Origin: UBA10649 sp964597445
Lineage (GTDB): Bacteria; Actinomycetota; Actinomycetes; S36-B12
Length of the DNA stretch: 64,000 nucleotides
Direction of reading: 5' to 3'
Assembly: GCA_964597445.1 (NCBI GenBank)
Contig: CAZQXO010000002.1
Location: 1-64,000, forward strand
In this document: positions 1-8,133 of the stretch, in pieces
Layout of the letters: each line of letters starts with the position of its first letter
How positions within the stretch are numbered: position 1 is the stretch's first letter
The notes under the pieces: generated by a model
Databases searched by the model: none
Told to the model about the DNA's origin: nothing
What the model saw: only the letters and a program-made list of their open reading frames with translations
Program-made: the position numbers and the translations under genes

Positions 1-488
1 GCGAAGATGTCGAGGATCAGCCAGGTGCGGTCGACGACCTTGACCTTGAGGACCTCCTCCAGCTTGCGCAGCTGTCCCGGCGTGAGCTCGCCGTCGCAGA
101 TGACGGTGTCGGCGCCTGTGGCCACGACGATCGAGCGGAGCTCCTGCGCCTTGCCCGATCCGAGGTACGTCGCCGGATCGGGGCTCTCGCGTCGTTGGAT
201 GACTCCGTCGAGAACCAGGGAGCCGGCCGTCTCGGCCAGCAGGGCCAGCTCGCGCATGCTGCGCTCCGCCTGGACCAGCGATCCCTCCGTCCAGACCCCG
301 GCCAGGACCACGCGCTCCAGTCGTACCTGCCGGTACTCGACCTCGGTGACATCCTGCAGCTCCGTCGACAGGCCGGAGACCCGGCGGAGGGCGCTGCGCT
401 CCTCCCGCTCCATCTCGCCGACGCTGACGTCCGCCGGTGGGCTCGCCTCGGCTGCGTGGTCGGTGTCCATCACGTCCAAGGGTGCCAT
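1..488 (-). CDS. hflX: GTPase HflX, N-terminal part (runs off left edge)
   Basis: Reading leftward from an ATG at 488 there is an open frame of 162 codons that leaves the window without a stop. Residues about 100-160 carry the HflX N-terminal signature: a YLGSGKAQEL stretch, a VICDGELTPGQLRKLEE stretch, and VVDRTWLILDIF at the edge. HflX is a ribosome-associated GTPase that in characterised bacteria splits or rescues stalled ribosomes. The GTP-binding domain lies outside the window, so catalytic motifs cannot be checked. It follows miaB, miaA, glycosyltransferase and dapF on the same strand, the usual actinobacterial order. An ATG seven codons in (MDTDHAAE) is an alternative start. Confidence 0.93.
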   Translation of the reverse strand, partial: MAPLDVMDTDHAAEASPPADVSVGEMEREERSALRRVSGLSTELQDVTEVEYRQVRLERVVLAGVWTEGSLVQAERSMRELALLAETAGSLVLDGVIQRRESPDPATYLGSGKAQELRSIVVATGADTVICDGELTPGQLRKLEEVLKVKVVDRTWLILDIF

Positions 489-524
489 GGACCGCGAGGA
501 CCGGAGCGGCCCGTCCACAGGCGC

Positions 525-530
525 TAGCCT
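525..530 (+). promoter_or_regulatory. Candidate -10 element for a leaderless aldo/keto reductase mRNA
   Basis: TAGCCT fits the actinobacterial TANNNT -10 pattern and ends exactly six bases before the GTG start at 537. Transcription would therefore begin at or next to the start codon. The same TAGCCT-N6-GTG arrangement precedes the tetR gene at 10596. No convincing -35 box is visible. Confidence 0.4.
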
Positions 531-536
531 CGACGG

Positions 537-1544
537 GTGCGGAGCGTGCGGTTGGGAGACTCCGGGCCCCACGTGGGCGCGGTGGGCCTCGGGTGCCTTC
601 CGCTGTCCTCGCACTACGGCCCCAGCGAGGAGGACACCGCGCTCAGCACCCTCGAGGCCGCCCTCGATGCCGGGGTGACCCTGTGGGACACCGCCGAGGT
701 CTACGGGATCGGGCACAACGAGCGCCTGATCAGCCGGGCTCTCGTGCGGCACCGGGAACGCGTCACCGTGGCCACGAAGTTCGGTCTCGCTCGGGATGGC
801 TCACCGTGCGGCCGACCCGAGGCCGCTCGCGCAGCCCTCGAGGGCAGTCTCGCCCGACTGGGGGTGGACCACCTCGACCTGTGGTATCTCCACCGGGCCG
901 ATCCCGCGATCCCGATCGAGGACACGGTGGGTGCGATGGCCGAGGCGGTGCACGAGGGCCTGGTGCGATGGATCGGTCTGTGCGAGGTGAGCGCCACGAC
1001 CCTCGAGCGAGCTCACGCCACGCACGCGATCACCGCCCTGCAGAGCGAGTGGTCGCTGTGGTCCCGGGACATCGAGCAGGAGGTGCTCCCCCTCGCCCGG
1101 CGGCTCGGCATCGGCATCGTCGCGTACAGTCCGCTGGGCCGTGGACTGCTCGCCGGATCCGCTCCCGGCGCCGAGCACATGGCAGACGACGACCACCGGC
1201 GCTCCAGCCCGCGTTTCGCACCCGAGCACGTTCAGCACAACCGGCTCCTGGCGGACGCACTGGCCTCCGCCGCCGAGGAACGCGGATGCACGCCCGCCCA
1301 GCTGGCACTCGCGTGGCTGCTCTCCCAGGGGAGCGACGTCGTGCCGATTCCCGGAACCCGGCGTCCGGACCGCGTCCGGGAGAACGCCCTCGCCGCGGAG
1401 ATCGAACTGACCCCGCAGGAGGTGTCGGCGATCGCCGAGATGATGAGCGGCGTGTCAGGTGCCCGATACGGACGGCCGCACGCCTACGCGGACACGCCCC
1501 CACGACCCGAGTCGTCCGACTCAGCCGGATCGACGGCGGGCTGA
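537..1544 (+). CDS. Aldo/keto reductase family oxidoreductase
   Basis: The 335-residue protein has the aldo/keto reductase TIM-barrel pattern: a GLGCLPL start strand, DTAEVYG with Asp51 and Tyr56, Lys81 in VATKFGLA and His119 in DLWYLHRADP. These give the D/Y/K/H catalytic tetrad. The late motif VVPIPGTRRPDRVREN binds the NADPH phosphate in the family. It probably reduces aldehydes or ketones with NADPH in the cytoplasm, but the substrate cannot be read from sequence. The GTG start is chosen because the family start motif follows directly and no closer in-frame alternative exists. It diverges from hflX across 48 bp. Its last 20 codons overlap the 3' end of dapF on the opposite strand. Confidence 0.9.
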   Translation: MRSVRLGDSGPHVGAVGLGCLPLSSHYGPSEEDTALSTLEAALDAGVTLWDTAEVYGIGHNERLISRALVRHRERVTVATKFGLARDGSPCGRPEAARAALEGSLARLGVDHLDLWYLHRADPAIPIEDTVGAMAEAVHEGLVRWIGLCEVSATTLERAHATHAITALQSEWSLWSRDIEQEVLPLARRLGIGIVAYSPLGRGLLAGSAPGAEHMADDDHRRSSPRFAPEHVQHNRLLADALASAAEERGCTPAQLALAWLLSQGSDVVPIPGTRRPDRVRENALAAEIELTPQEVSAIAEMMSGVSGARYGRPHAYADTPPRPESSDSAGSTAG

Positions 1545-2407
1545 TCCGGGGCATCGGGCAGGAGGACCGCGCCCCGGGCTACCAGCTCCGCCGGTCCGCG
1601 CAGCACGAGGTCTCCGTCCTGCGACTCCGTGACGTGCACGGTTCCTCCCGGGACGTCGACGCGGTAGACGGTCTCCCCGACCACGGCCGTCGTCTCGCGT
1701 CGCCGCGCAGCCCAGGCCACGGCACAGGCACCCGTGCCGCAGGACTGCGTCTCGCCGACGCCGCGCTCATGCACCCGCATGGCCACGTGTCGTCTTCCGC
1801 GCGTCACGACGAACTCGACGTTGACGCCGTCCGGATACGCGTCGCCCGGGGTCACCTCGGGTGCTGACTGCAGGGCGCCGGCCTCATCCAGGCTTCCGAC
1901 GAACACCACCGCATGCGGATTCGGCACCGCCACAGGGACAGCCGGCCACCGCGCGTCGCGCACGACCACCACGGGCTCGATGTCGAGCCCCGTCGCCTTC
2001 CCCATCTCGACACTGATCGAACCATCGGGCTCCGCGATCGTCCGTCGCAGACCACCTCGGGTGGCGATCACCACCTCGGCCTCCGACACCAGGCCCGCCG
2101 CGTGCAGATAGCGAGCGAAGACGCGGATGCCGTTGCCGCACATCTCGGCCCGCGAACCATCCGCATTCCGGTAGTCCATGAAGAACTCCGCCTCGGATGC
2201 GTCCGCGGGCGCCCCGTCCTCCGCCGTCAGGGACTCCGTACGCACCACTCTCAGGATCCCATCGGCACCGAGCCCGCGGTGTCGGTCGCACAGCCATCGC
2301 ACCTGCGCGTCACTCAGGCCCAGGCGTCCTTCAGGATCGGGGATCACGACAAAGTCGTTACCGGTGCCATGGCCCTTGACGAACGCCACCTCGCGGCTCC
2401 TGGTCAC
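1484..2407 (-). CDS. dapF: Diaminopimelate epimerase
   Basis: The enzyme interconverts LL- and meso-diaminopimelate, the last step before peptidoglycan cross-link precursor and lysine synthesis. The 307-residue protein carries both catalytic cysteines: Cys90 in EMCGNGIRVFARY and Cys223 in SCGTGACAVA. GHGTGNDFVV near the N terminus (residues 12-21) and PNPHAVVFV are also family motifs. Length is slightly above the usual 270-290 because of a hydrophilic C-terminal tail that overlaps the convergent aldo/keto reductase by 61 bp. It lies 9 bp downstream of the glycosyltransferase gene and upstream of hflX. dapA and dapB lie elsewhere in the window. Confidence 0.97.
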   Translation of the reverse strand: MTRSREVAFVKGHGTGNDFVVIPDPEGRLGLSDAQVRWLCDRHRGLGADGILRVVRTESLTAEDGAPADASEAEFFMDYRNADGSRAEMCGNGIRVFARYLHAAGLVSEAEVVIATRGGLRRTIAEPDGSISVEMGKATGLDIEPVVVVRDARWPAVPVAVPNPHAVVFVGSLDEAGALQSAPEVTPGDAYPDGVNVEFVVTRGRRHVAMRVHERGVGETQSCGTGACAVAWAARRRETTAVVGETVYRVDVPGGTVHVTESQDGDLVLRGPAELVARGAVLLPDAPDQPAVDPAESDDSGRGGVSA

Positions 2408-2416
2408 GCCGTCACC

Positions 2417-3559
2417 CTAGCGAGCGCGAGCACGTGACTGGGCCACCCGATAGGCGTGGTCGACCTCCTCGAGCACCCACGGCCACGCCTCTCGAGGCGG
2501 CACGGTGCGATTGTGGGTGGTGATGCGCATCCTCAGGTCCACGTCGCGGCCGAGACGTCCGAGCGCGGCAACCATGGCGGCGTCATCGTCGGCGACGAGC
2601 CCCTCGACACCGGACCTGATGAACTGCGTGCTGCCCGACTGGGAGCGCACGACCACGGGGAGTCCCGCCGTCCGGGCCTCGAGTGCCGCGAGTCCGAAGG
2701 ACTCCTTGACGGAAGGCTGGACGTACGCATCGGACCGCTGCAACACCTCACGCACCCCCTCGCGATCCAGTCGCCCGGTGAAGGTCACCGCATCCGCGAT
2801 ACCCGCGCGGGCAGCGGCCCGCTGGGCCCGCTCCAGCATGGGACCCGAGCCCACGATCGTCGCCGTCACGTCGACGGTCCCCGCAAGAGCGCGCCGAGTG
2901 CCCTCGATGATCCGCACCAGCGGAAGTGCCCGCTTCCGCGGGGCGAGCCTCATGACAGTCACCAGGCGGAGTCGGGCGGGGTCGGCCTGCGGCTCGGGCG
3001 CACCGGAGGGCCTCCACCCGTCCACGTCGATCCCGTTCGGGAGCACGAGCACCCCGCCTGCTCGCGGCACCGCACGCCGGATGCGGTCGGCAGCGAGGTC
3101 ACTGACGGCGCTCAGGGTCACGCCCCAGGAGCTCCACCCGAGGACCGCCTCGCTCACGCCGAAGCCGGGACTCGCCACCGGACCCCACACGCTGTGGACG
3201 GTCACCAGGACCGGGATGCCCCGCTCCCGTGCTGCACGCATGGCTCCCCAGGCGAAGGGAGACACCACACCTGCGTGCACGTGGAGCACGTCGACAGGAT
3301 CGATGTCGAGCACAGCTCCCACGTCCCGCCGCGTTCGCGGATGCACGGGCAGATCGAAGGGCAGCGATGCCGTCACCCGATGCACCGGAACGGCCTCCGG
3401 CACGCCCACGAGCGCCGCGGATGGCCGGCCATCCGGTGTCGCCGTGATCACCCGGACATCACGACCCGCGCTCGCCTGGCGCTCGGCGAGGGCGCGCACC
3501 TGGGACTCGATGCCGCCCGTGCGTGGGGCGTAGCAGTCGCTGACGTGGGCGATCCTCAC
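2417..3559 (-). CDS. GT4-family glycosyltransferase
   Basis: The 380-residue protein starts with a Rossmann-type acceptor half (RIAHVSDCYAPRTGGIESQV, a typical GT4 opening with the GGIE loop). Its C-terminal nucleotide-sugar half contains LVTVMRLAPRKR, a VGSGPMLER turn and the EX7E motif in KESFGLAALEA. It should transfer a sugar from a nucleotide donor to a lipid, glycan or small-molecule acceptor. The acceptor is unknown. The GTG at 3559 is chosen because homology begins there and the upstream extension is compositionally non-protein. It diverges from the PIG-L deacetylase across 48 bp. GT4 plus PIG-L is suggestive of mycothiol-like or glycolipid chemistry, but this is only inference. Confidence 0.85.
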   Translation of the reverse strand: MRIAHVSDCYAPRTGGIESQVRALAERQASAGRDVRVITATPDGRPSAALVGVPEAVPVHRVTASLPFDLPVHPRTRRDVGAVLDIDPVDVLHVHAGVVSPFAWGAMRAARERGIPVLVTVHSVWGPVASPGFGVSEAVLGWSSWGVTLSAVSDLAADRIRRAVPRAGGVLVLPNGIDVDGWRPSGAPEPQADPARLRLVTVMRLAPRKRALPLVRIIEGTRRALAGTVDVTATIVGSGPMLERAQRAAARAGIADAVTFTGRLDREGVREVLQRSDAYVQPSVKESFGLAALEARTAGLPVVVRSQSGSTQFIRSGVEGLVADDDAAMVAALGRLGRDVDLRMRITTHNRTVPPREAWPWVLEEVDHAYRVAQSRARAR

Positions 3560-3607
3560 ATCCGAGACGGTACGCCACGCCCCGGACGTCAACCCCGGTG
3601 CGCCACA

Positions 3608-4414
3608 ATGACGCGCATGCCCGCACGCACCCTCGTCTTCGTCCACGCCCACCCGGACGACGAGGCCCTCCTCACCGCGGGGACGATGGCACGGGCTGTC
3701 AGCGAAGGCCATCGCGTCGTGCTCGTCGTCGCGACGGACGGGGCAGCCGGACTCACCTCATCGGCCTACTCCGCCGATCTCGCCGAGCATCGCTCTCGCG
3801 AGCTCGCGGCGTCGGCCCAGGCCCTCGGCGTCGACCGCACGATCAGTCTCGGCTACGCCGACTCGGGACTGATGGGCGACGTTCCTGAGGGCTTCTGCCA
3901 CGTCGGACGCTTCACGGTGGGACGGCGTATCGCCGCCATCTGCGAGGAGGAGGGTGCCGACATCCTGGTCGGGTACGACCCCAGCGGCGGCTACGGCCAT
4001 CCCGATCACCTGCAGGTGCACCGTGCCGTGCGCACGGCCCGCAGCCTGCTGCCCGGCCCGACGCGGTTGTTCGAGGCAACGCTGCCGCGTGAGCCCATTG
4101 CCAGCGCGGCGCGTTGGGCGGCGCGTGCGCACCTCACTCCCGGGTCCTTCGACCCGGCCGAGTTCTCCCGTGCCTGGACTCCGCGAGCGGCGATCACGCA
4201 CCGGGTCGACGTTCGATCAGCCCTGTCGCGCAAGGTGGCCGCGCTGCGGGCTCACGCATCCCAGGCGGATGCCGATGGCACCGTCCGCACACTGGGCGTC
4301 CTCACGCGGCTGCCGGCCCCCCTGCGCACCGTCCTGCTCGGCACCGAGTACTACGTCGCCGTGCCACCCGAGGCCAGCTCGAGGGTGTCCTCCACCAGCG
4401 TCGGGGAGTCGTAG
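3608..4414 (+). CDS. PIG-L family zinc N-acetylglucosaminyl deacetylase-like protein
   Basis: The 268-residue protein has the LmbE/PIG-L signature AHPDDE at residues 14-19 and the second zinc motif HPDH at 131-134. The predicted zinc set is His15, Asp18 and His134, as in MshB and Mca. Members remove acetyl groups from GlcNAc-type sugars or act as mycothiol S-conjugate amidases. Which substrate applies here is not decidable. The ATG at 3608 lies just before the first beta strand; ATG 3617 is an equal alternative. The 3' end overlaps the convergent miaA by 64 bp, so the last about 20 residues (SSRVSSTSVGES) may be a recently acquired tail. Confidence 0.85.
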   Translation: MTRMPARTLVFVHAHPDDEALLTAGTMARAVSEGHRVVLVVATDGAAGLTSSAYSADLAEHRSRELAASAQALGVDRTISLGYADSGLMGDVPEGFCHVGRFTVGRRIAAICEEEGADILVGYDPSGGYGHPDHLQVHRAVRTARSLLPGPTRLFEATLPREPIASAARWAARAHLTPGSFDPAEFSRAWTPRAAITHRVDVRSALSRKVAALRAHASQADADGTVRTLGVLTRLPAPLRTVLLGTEYYVAVPPEASSRVSSTSVGES

Positions 4415-5259
4415 GCCAGCCACGTCACCCGACGGTCGCGACGGAACCACCGCTGCTGCCGACGGGCGAACCGCCGCGTCGCCTCGACGGTCAATCGCCT
4501 GGCCTCCATGTCGCTGATCTCCCCGTCGAGGTAGGCCATCACCTGCGGGTAGCCCAGCGCCCGCGACGCGGTCGGCGCCTTGGACAGGCCTCGCTCCCTC
4601 AGCACCCGCACCTCGTCCACGAACCCGGCGTCCCACATCAGGTCGACCCGACGACCGATGCGCTCGTCGAGATCGTCCCGAGGGATGTCGAGGCCGATCC
4701 TCACGGTGCGATACATGTCGACGGGGTCCGGCAGGCGTGCGGCGAACGGACCACCGGTGATCTCGGTGACCTCCAGTGCCCGCACGATGCGCCGTCCGTT
4801 GGTCGGGAGGATCTGCGCCGCCGCGTCAGGGTCGACTGCCGTCAGGCGGCGGTGGAGTTCCGTGGCCCCGACATCGTCGAGTTCGGCCTCCAGCCGTGAC
4901 CGCACCTGTGGGTCCGTGCCCGGGAAGCGGAGGTCGTCGAGCACGGCGGACACGTACAGCCCGCTTCCTCCGGTGACGACGGGTGTCCTGCCGCGCATGA
5001 GGATGTCGTCGATGCACACGCGAGCCTGCTCCTGGAACTCCGCGACGGAGACGTCCTGGTCAACTGTCCAGCAGTCGATCATGTGATGCACCACGCCCCC
5101 GCGCTCCTGCTCGGTCGGAGTCGCCGTCCCGATGTCCATGCCGCGGTACGCCTGCATGGAGTCGGTGCCGACGACCTCACCCGGCAGGCGCCGAGCCACC
5201 TCGACCGCGAGGGCCGTCTTGCCCGCGGCCGTCGGGCCCACGATGGCGAGGAGGGTCAC
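4351..5259 (-). CDS. miaA: tRNA dimethylallyltransferase
   Basis: MiaA adds the dimethylallyl group to A37 of tRNAs that read codons beginning with U. The P-loop GPTAAGKT is at residues 8-15. DSMQAYRGMDIGTA, HHMIDCW and the tRNA-binding GGSGLYV and LPTNGRRIVRALE blocks follow in the family order. The GTG at 5259 is used because it lies one base after the miaB stop and gives the normal length of 302 residues; the upstream in-frame extension runs inside miaB. Product and partner fit together: MiaB, encoded immediately upstream, methylthiolates the nucleoside that MiaA makes. Confidence 0.96.
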   Translation of the reverse strand: MTLLAIVGPTAAGKTALAVEVARRLPGEVVGTDSMQAYRGMDIGTATPTEQERGGVVHHMIDCWTVDQDVSVAEFQEQARVCIDDILMRGRTPVVTGGSGLYVSAVLDDLRFPGTDPQVRSRLEAELDDVGATELHRRLTAVDPDAAAQILPTNGRRIVRALEVTEITGGPFAARLPDPVDMYRTVRIGLDIPRDDLDERIGRRVDLMWDAGFVDEVRVLRERGLSKAPTASRALGYPQVMAYLDGEISDMEARRLTVEATRRFARRQQRWFRRDRRVTWLAYDSPTLVEDTLELASGGTAT

Positions 5260-5260
5260 C

Positions 5261-6682
5261 TCAGACCCGGATGGCCGGCATGCCCAAGGAAACCCCCGGT
5301 ACCGGGTCTGCTGACGCATCCCCGGCACGCGTTCGCCGGATGTCCACGATGTCGTCCGCGACGAGATGGTGGGGCGCGGCATAGGTCACCCGGGCCGTGA
5401 CCACATCGCCCGGGCGAGCATCACAGTGCGCCAGATGGACGAGCCGATTGTCGCGGGCACGCCCCGAGAGCCGCTGCGTGTGCTGGTCCTTCTTGCCCTC
5501 GCCTCGCGCGACGAGCACCTCCACCTCAGCTCCCACGAGCCCGAGGTTCTCCTGCCAGGCGATCTCGTTGACGACCGTCACGAGGCGCTGGTACCGGTCA
5601 CCGACCACGACGGGGTCCACCTGATCCGGCATCTCTGCCGCAGGAGTGCCGGGGCGCTTGGAGTACTGGAAGGTGAAGGCGCTCGCGAAGCGCGCCTGGC
5701 TGACGACCTCGAGCGTCTGCTCGAAATCCTCCTCGGTCTCCCCCGGGAAGCCGACGATGATGTCGGTCGTGATAGCCGCGTCAGGCATTGCCGACCGCAC
5801 CCGATCGATGATCTCGAGATAGCGCTCAGCCCGATAGGACCTGCGCATCGATCTGAGAATCCGATCGGACCCGCTCTGCAGTGGCATGTGCAGCTGGGGC
5901 ATGACGTTCCACGTGGACGCCATCGCCTCGATCACGTCGTCAGTGAAGTCACGCGGGTGCGGACTCGTGAAGCGCACCCGCTCCAGCCCCTCGATCAGAC
6001 CGCAGGCGCGCAGGAGGGCGGAGAAGGCCTCGCGATCGCCGAACTCCGAGCCGTAGGCATTCACGTTCTGACCGAGGAGCGTGATCTCCAGGACACCCTG
6101 CTCCACGAGCGCCTGGACCTCCGCGAGGATCTCCCCGGGTCGACGGTCCTTCTCCTGTCCACGCAGAGCAGGGACGATGCAGAAGGTGCAGGTGTTGTTG
6201 CATCCCACGCTCACGGAGACCCACGCCGAGTAGGCGGAGTCGCGCTTCGACGGCAGGGAGGACGGAAACACCTCGAGCGCCTCGGCGATCTCGACCTGTG
6301 CCTCCTGCTCCACGCGGGCTCGCTCGAGCAGCACGGGGAGCGACCCGATGTTGTGCGTGCCGAAGACCACGTCGACCCATGGGGCGCGCTTCAGGATCTC
6401 GCCGCGATCCTTCTGCGCCAGGCAGCCTCCGACGGCGATCTGCATGCCCGGCCGCTGCTCCTTGACCGGCACCAGGTGACTCAGGTTGCCGTACAGCCGG
6501 TTGTCGGCGTTCTCGCGGACCGCGCAGGTGTTGAAGACGACGACGTCAGCAGGCTCGCCCTCCGGTGACGCCACGTATCCGGCCTGCTCGAGGAGGCCGG
6601 TCAGGCGCTCGGAGTCGTGCACGTTCATCTGGCAGCCGTAGGTACGCACCTGGTACGTGCGAGGCTGGCTGGTCACCGACAC
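5261..6682 (-). CDS. miaB: tRNA-2-methylthio-N6-dimethylallyladenosine synthase
   Basis: This radical-SAM methylthiotransferase acts on i6A37 of tRNA. The N-terminal UPF0004 cluster cysteines are Cys17 (YGCQMN), Cys53 (FNTCAV) and Cys87 (GGCLAQ). The SAM cluster is CNNTCTFC with Cys161, Cys165 and Cys168. A TRAM RNA-binding domain lies near residues 400-450 (LSGRARDNRLVH). The start is a GTG at 6682; the ATG two bases away is out of frame. Length 473 is normal, and the C-terminal VSLGMPAIRV tail is common in actinobacterial MiaB. The gene is placed directly before miaA and probably cotranscribed with it. Confidence 0.97.
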   Translation of the reverse strand: MSVTSQPRTYQVRTYGCQMNVHDSERLTGLLEQAGYVASPEGEPADVVVFNTCAVRENADNRLYGNLSHLVPVKEQRPGMQIAVGGCLAQKDRGEILKRAPWVDVVFGTHNIGSLPVLLERARVEQEAQVEIAEALEVFPSSLPSKRDSAYSAWVSVSVGCNNTCTFCIVPALRGQEKDRRPGEILAEVQALVEQGVLEITLLGQNVNAYGSEFGDREAFSALLRACGLIEGLERVRFTSPHPRDFTDDVIEAMASTWNVMPQLHMPLQSGSDRILRSMRRSYRAERYLEIIDRVRSAMPDAAITTDIIVGFPGETEEDFEQTLEVVSQARFASAFTFQYSKRPGTPAAEMPDQVDPVVVGDRYQRLVTVVNEIAWQENLGLVGAEVEVLVARGEGKKDQHTQRLSGRARDNRLVHLAHCDARPGDVVTARVTYAAPHHLVADDIVDIRRTRAGDASADPVPGVSLGMPAIRV

Positions 6683-6704
6683 ATCGTAGGCGACGGGGTC
6701 GATC

Positions 6705-8055
6705 TCACGGTGTGGGCGCTGAGGGTGCCGTGCTCAGCACGGACTCGTAGTACCTCTCCTCGGCGGCCTTGCGCGGGAAGACGAACCAGACGAGGAAGAA
6801 GCCCACGATCGTCAGCACGAGCACGATGAGGATCGCCCATGACTTGCCCGTGGTGAAGGCGGCTGATGCCGCTGCGATGACCTGCTCCTGGATGCTCGGG
6901 GAGTAGNNNNNNNNNNNNNNNNNNNNNNNNNNNNNNNNNNNNNNNNNNNNNNNNNNNNNNNNNNNNNNNNNNNNNNNNNNNNNNNNNNNNNNNNNNNNNN
7001 NNNNNNAGTCCCACGCTCAGCAGCCCGAGCAGCAGGCTCATCCGGCTTCCGGACCGAGTGATGACCATCCCGGCCGTCTGGCCGCCGATGGCGCTGAAGA
7101 CGGCCGCGGGGATGACCACCAAGGCCGCGGTGAGGGTCGAGAATCCCAGCACATTCTGGGTGAACTGCTGACCGATGAACATCGCCCCGATCAGCGAACC
7201 GAACGTGATCGCCCCCGCGACGAAGGCCACCCAGAACGTGCGGTGCCGTGCGAGCCGGAGATCGACGAGGGGACGCGGCGCACGGGCTTGCCACCAGAAG
7301 AAGCCGATCGTGGCGAGCACGGCCACGCTCGCGGTCATGAGCCACGTGACGGTGACGCCCGAATCGAGGGTCTCGATGGAGATGATGAGTCCGCCGACGC
7401 CCAGGACCGACAGGATGCCGCCCCAGTGATCGATCCTGAAGGTGTCCTCACCTGACCGCCACGGAAGAACGATCAGTCCGATGACGAGCACGACGATGAC
7501 GATCGGGACGGTGATGAGGAAGACCGATCCCCACCAGTAGCGCTCGAGCATCCACCCGCCGAGGACCGGACCCAGCGCCGCGAAACCGCCACCGACGCCC
7601 GACCACAGTGCGATGGCACGCACCCGCGCTCCACCGTGGTAGAGCGCACTGATGAGGGACAGGGTCGTCGGGAAGAGCAGGGCTGCGGCGATGCCGCTCA
7701 GGAGACGGGCCAGTGCCAGGGTCTCCCCGTTGGGTGCGTAGGCCGCGAGGAAGGCCGTCGGAACCGTCAGGATGCACCCGAGGACGAACAGCAGCTTCCG
7801 TCCGTGACGATCACCCACGGCGCCGAGGTAGAGCACCGTGCTCGCAAGTCCCAGCGCGAAGGCGTCCGCGATGATCGTCAGCTGGTCCTGATCGGCATCG
7901 AGGTCCGCGCCGATCGTCGGCAGGGCCACGTTGGCGATGCTCAGGTTGACGTTGGCGACGATGGCTCCCGTGACCAGGGCCAGGAGCACCCAGGCGCTCT
8001 TGGGAGGTCGGTCGGCCAGCACCGGGTTCGCACCCGGGGTCGCAGAGGTCGTCAC
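6705..8055 (-). CDS. DHA2-type MFS drug/solute exporter, interrupted by an assembly gap
   Basis: From the GTG at 8055, 349 residues can be read down to position 7007. They contain at least ten hydrophobic helices and the MFS motif A-like loop LGAVGDRHGRKLLF. After the N run, the correct frame resumes and gives a last transmembrane helix (SWAILIVLVLTIVGFFLVWFVF) and a short tail, ending in TGA at 6705-6707. The frames on both sides join only if the true missing length is a multiple of three; the 100 N do not satisfy this. The gene is therefore probably intact in the organism and artificially broken here. The family exports drugs or metabolites by proton antiport. Confidence 0.85.
6907..7006. 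other. Assembly gap of 100 N
   Basis: Exactly 100 undetermined bases lie inside the MFS gene. A round 100 is the usual placeholder for a scaffold join of unknown size. Coding frames on both sides imply that the real missing length is divisible by three. For a 14-helix transporter of about 480-530 residues, roughly 200-350 bases would be missing. Confidence 0.99.
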
Positions 8056-8133
8056 GTCACCACCGTAGCCGTGTCACGCGTGCACGGGCGTGCACCACCA
8101 TGGACATCCGTCACGCGTCCGTCACGTGCGCAC

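Noticed and set aside
437..1867. Open frame overlapping the aldo/keto reductase in another phase
   Set aside because: The aldo/keto reductase frame has the full catalytic tetrad; this one is Arg/Pro/Gly-rich with no motifs.
2456..3607. Long upstream extension of the PIG-L frame
   Set aside because: The region lies antisense to the glycosyltransferase gene. Family similarity begins only at the ATG at 3608.
6673..6904. C-terminal translation LLPEHPGAGHR... of the MFS gene read straight through the N gap
   Set aside because: This frame is an artefact of the 100-N placeholder. The correct frame gives a last transmembrane helix and stops at 6705.
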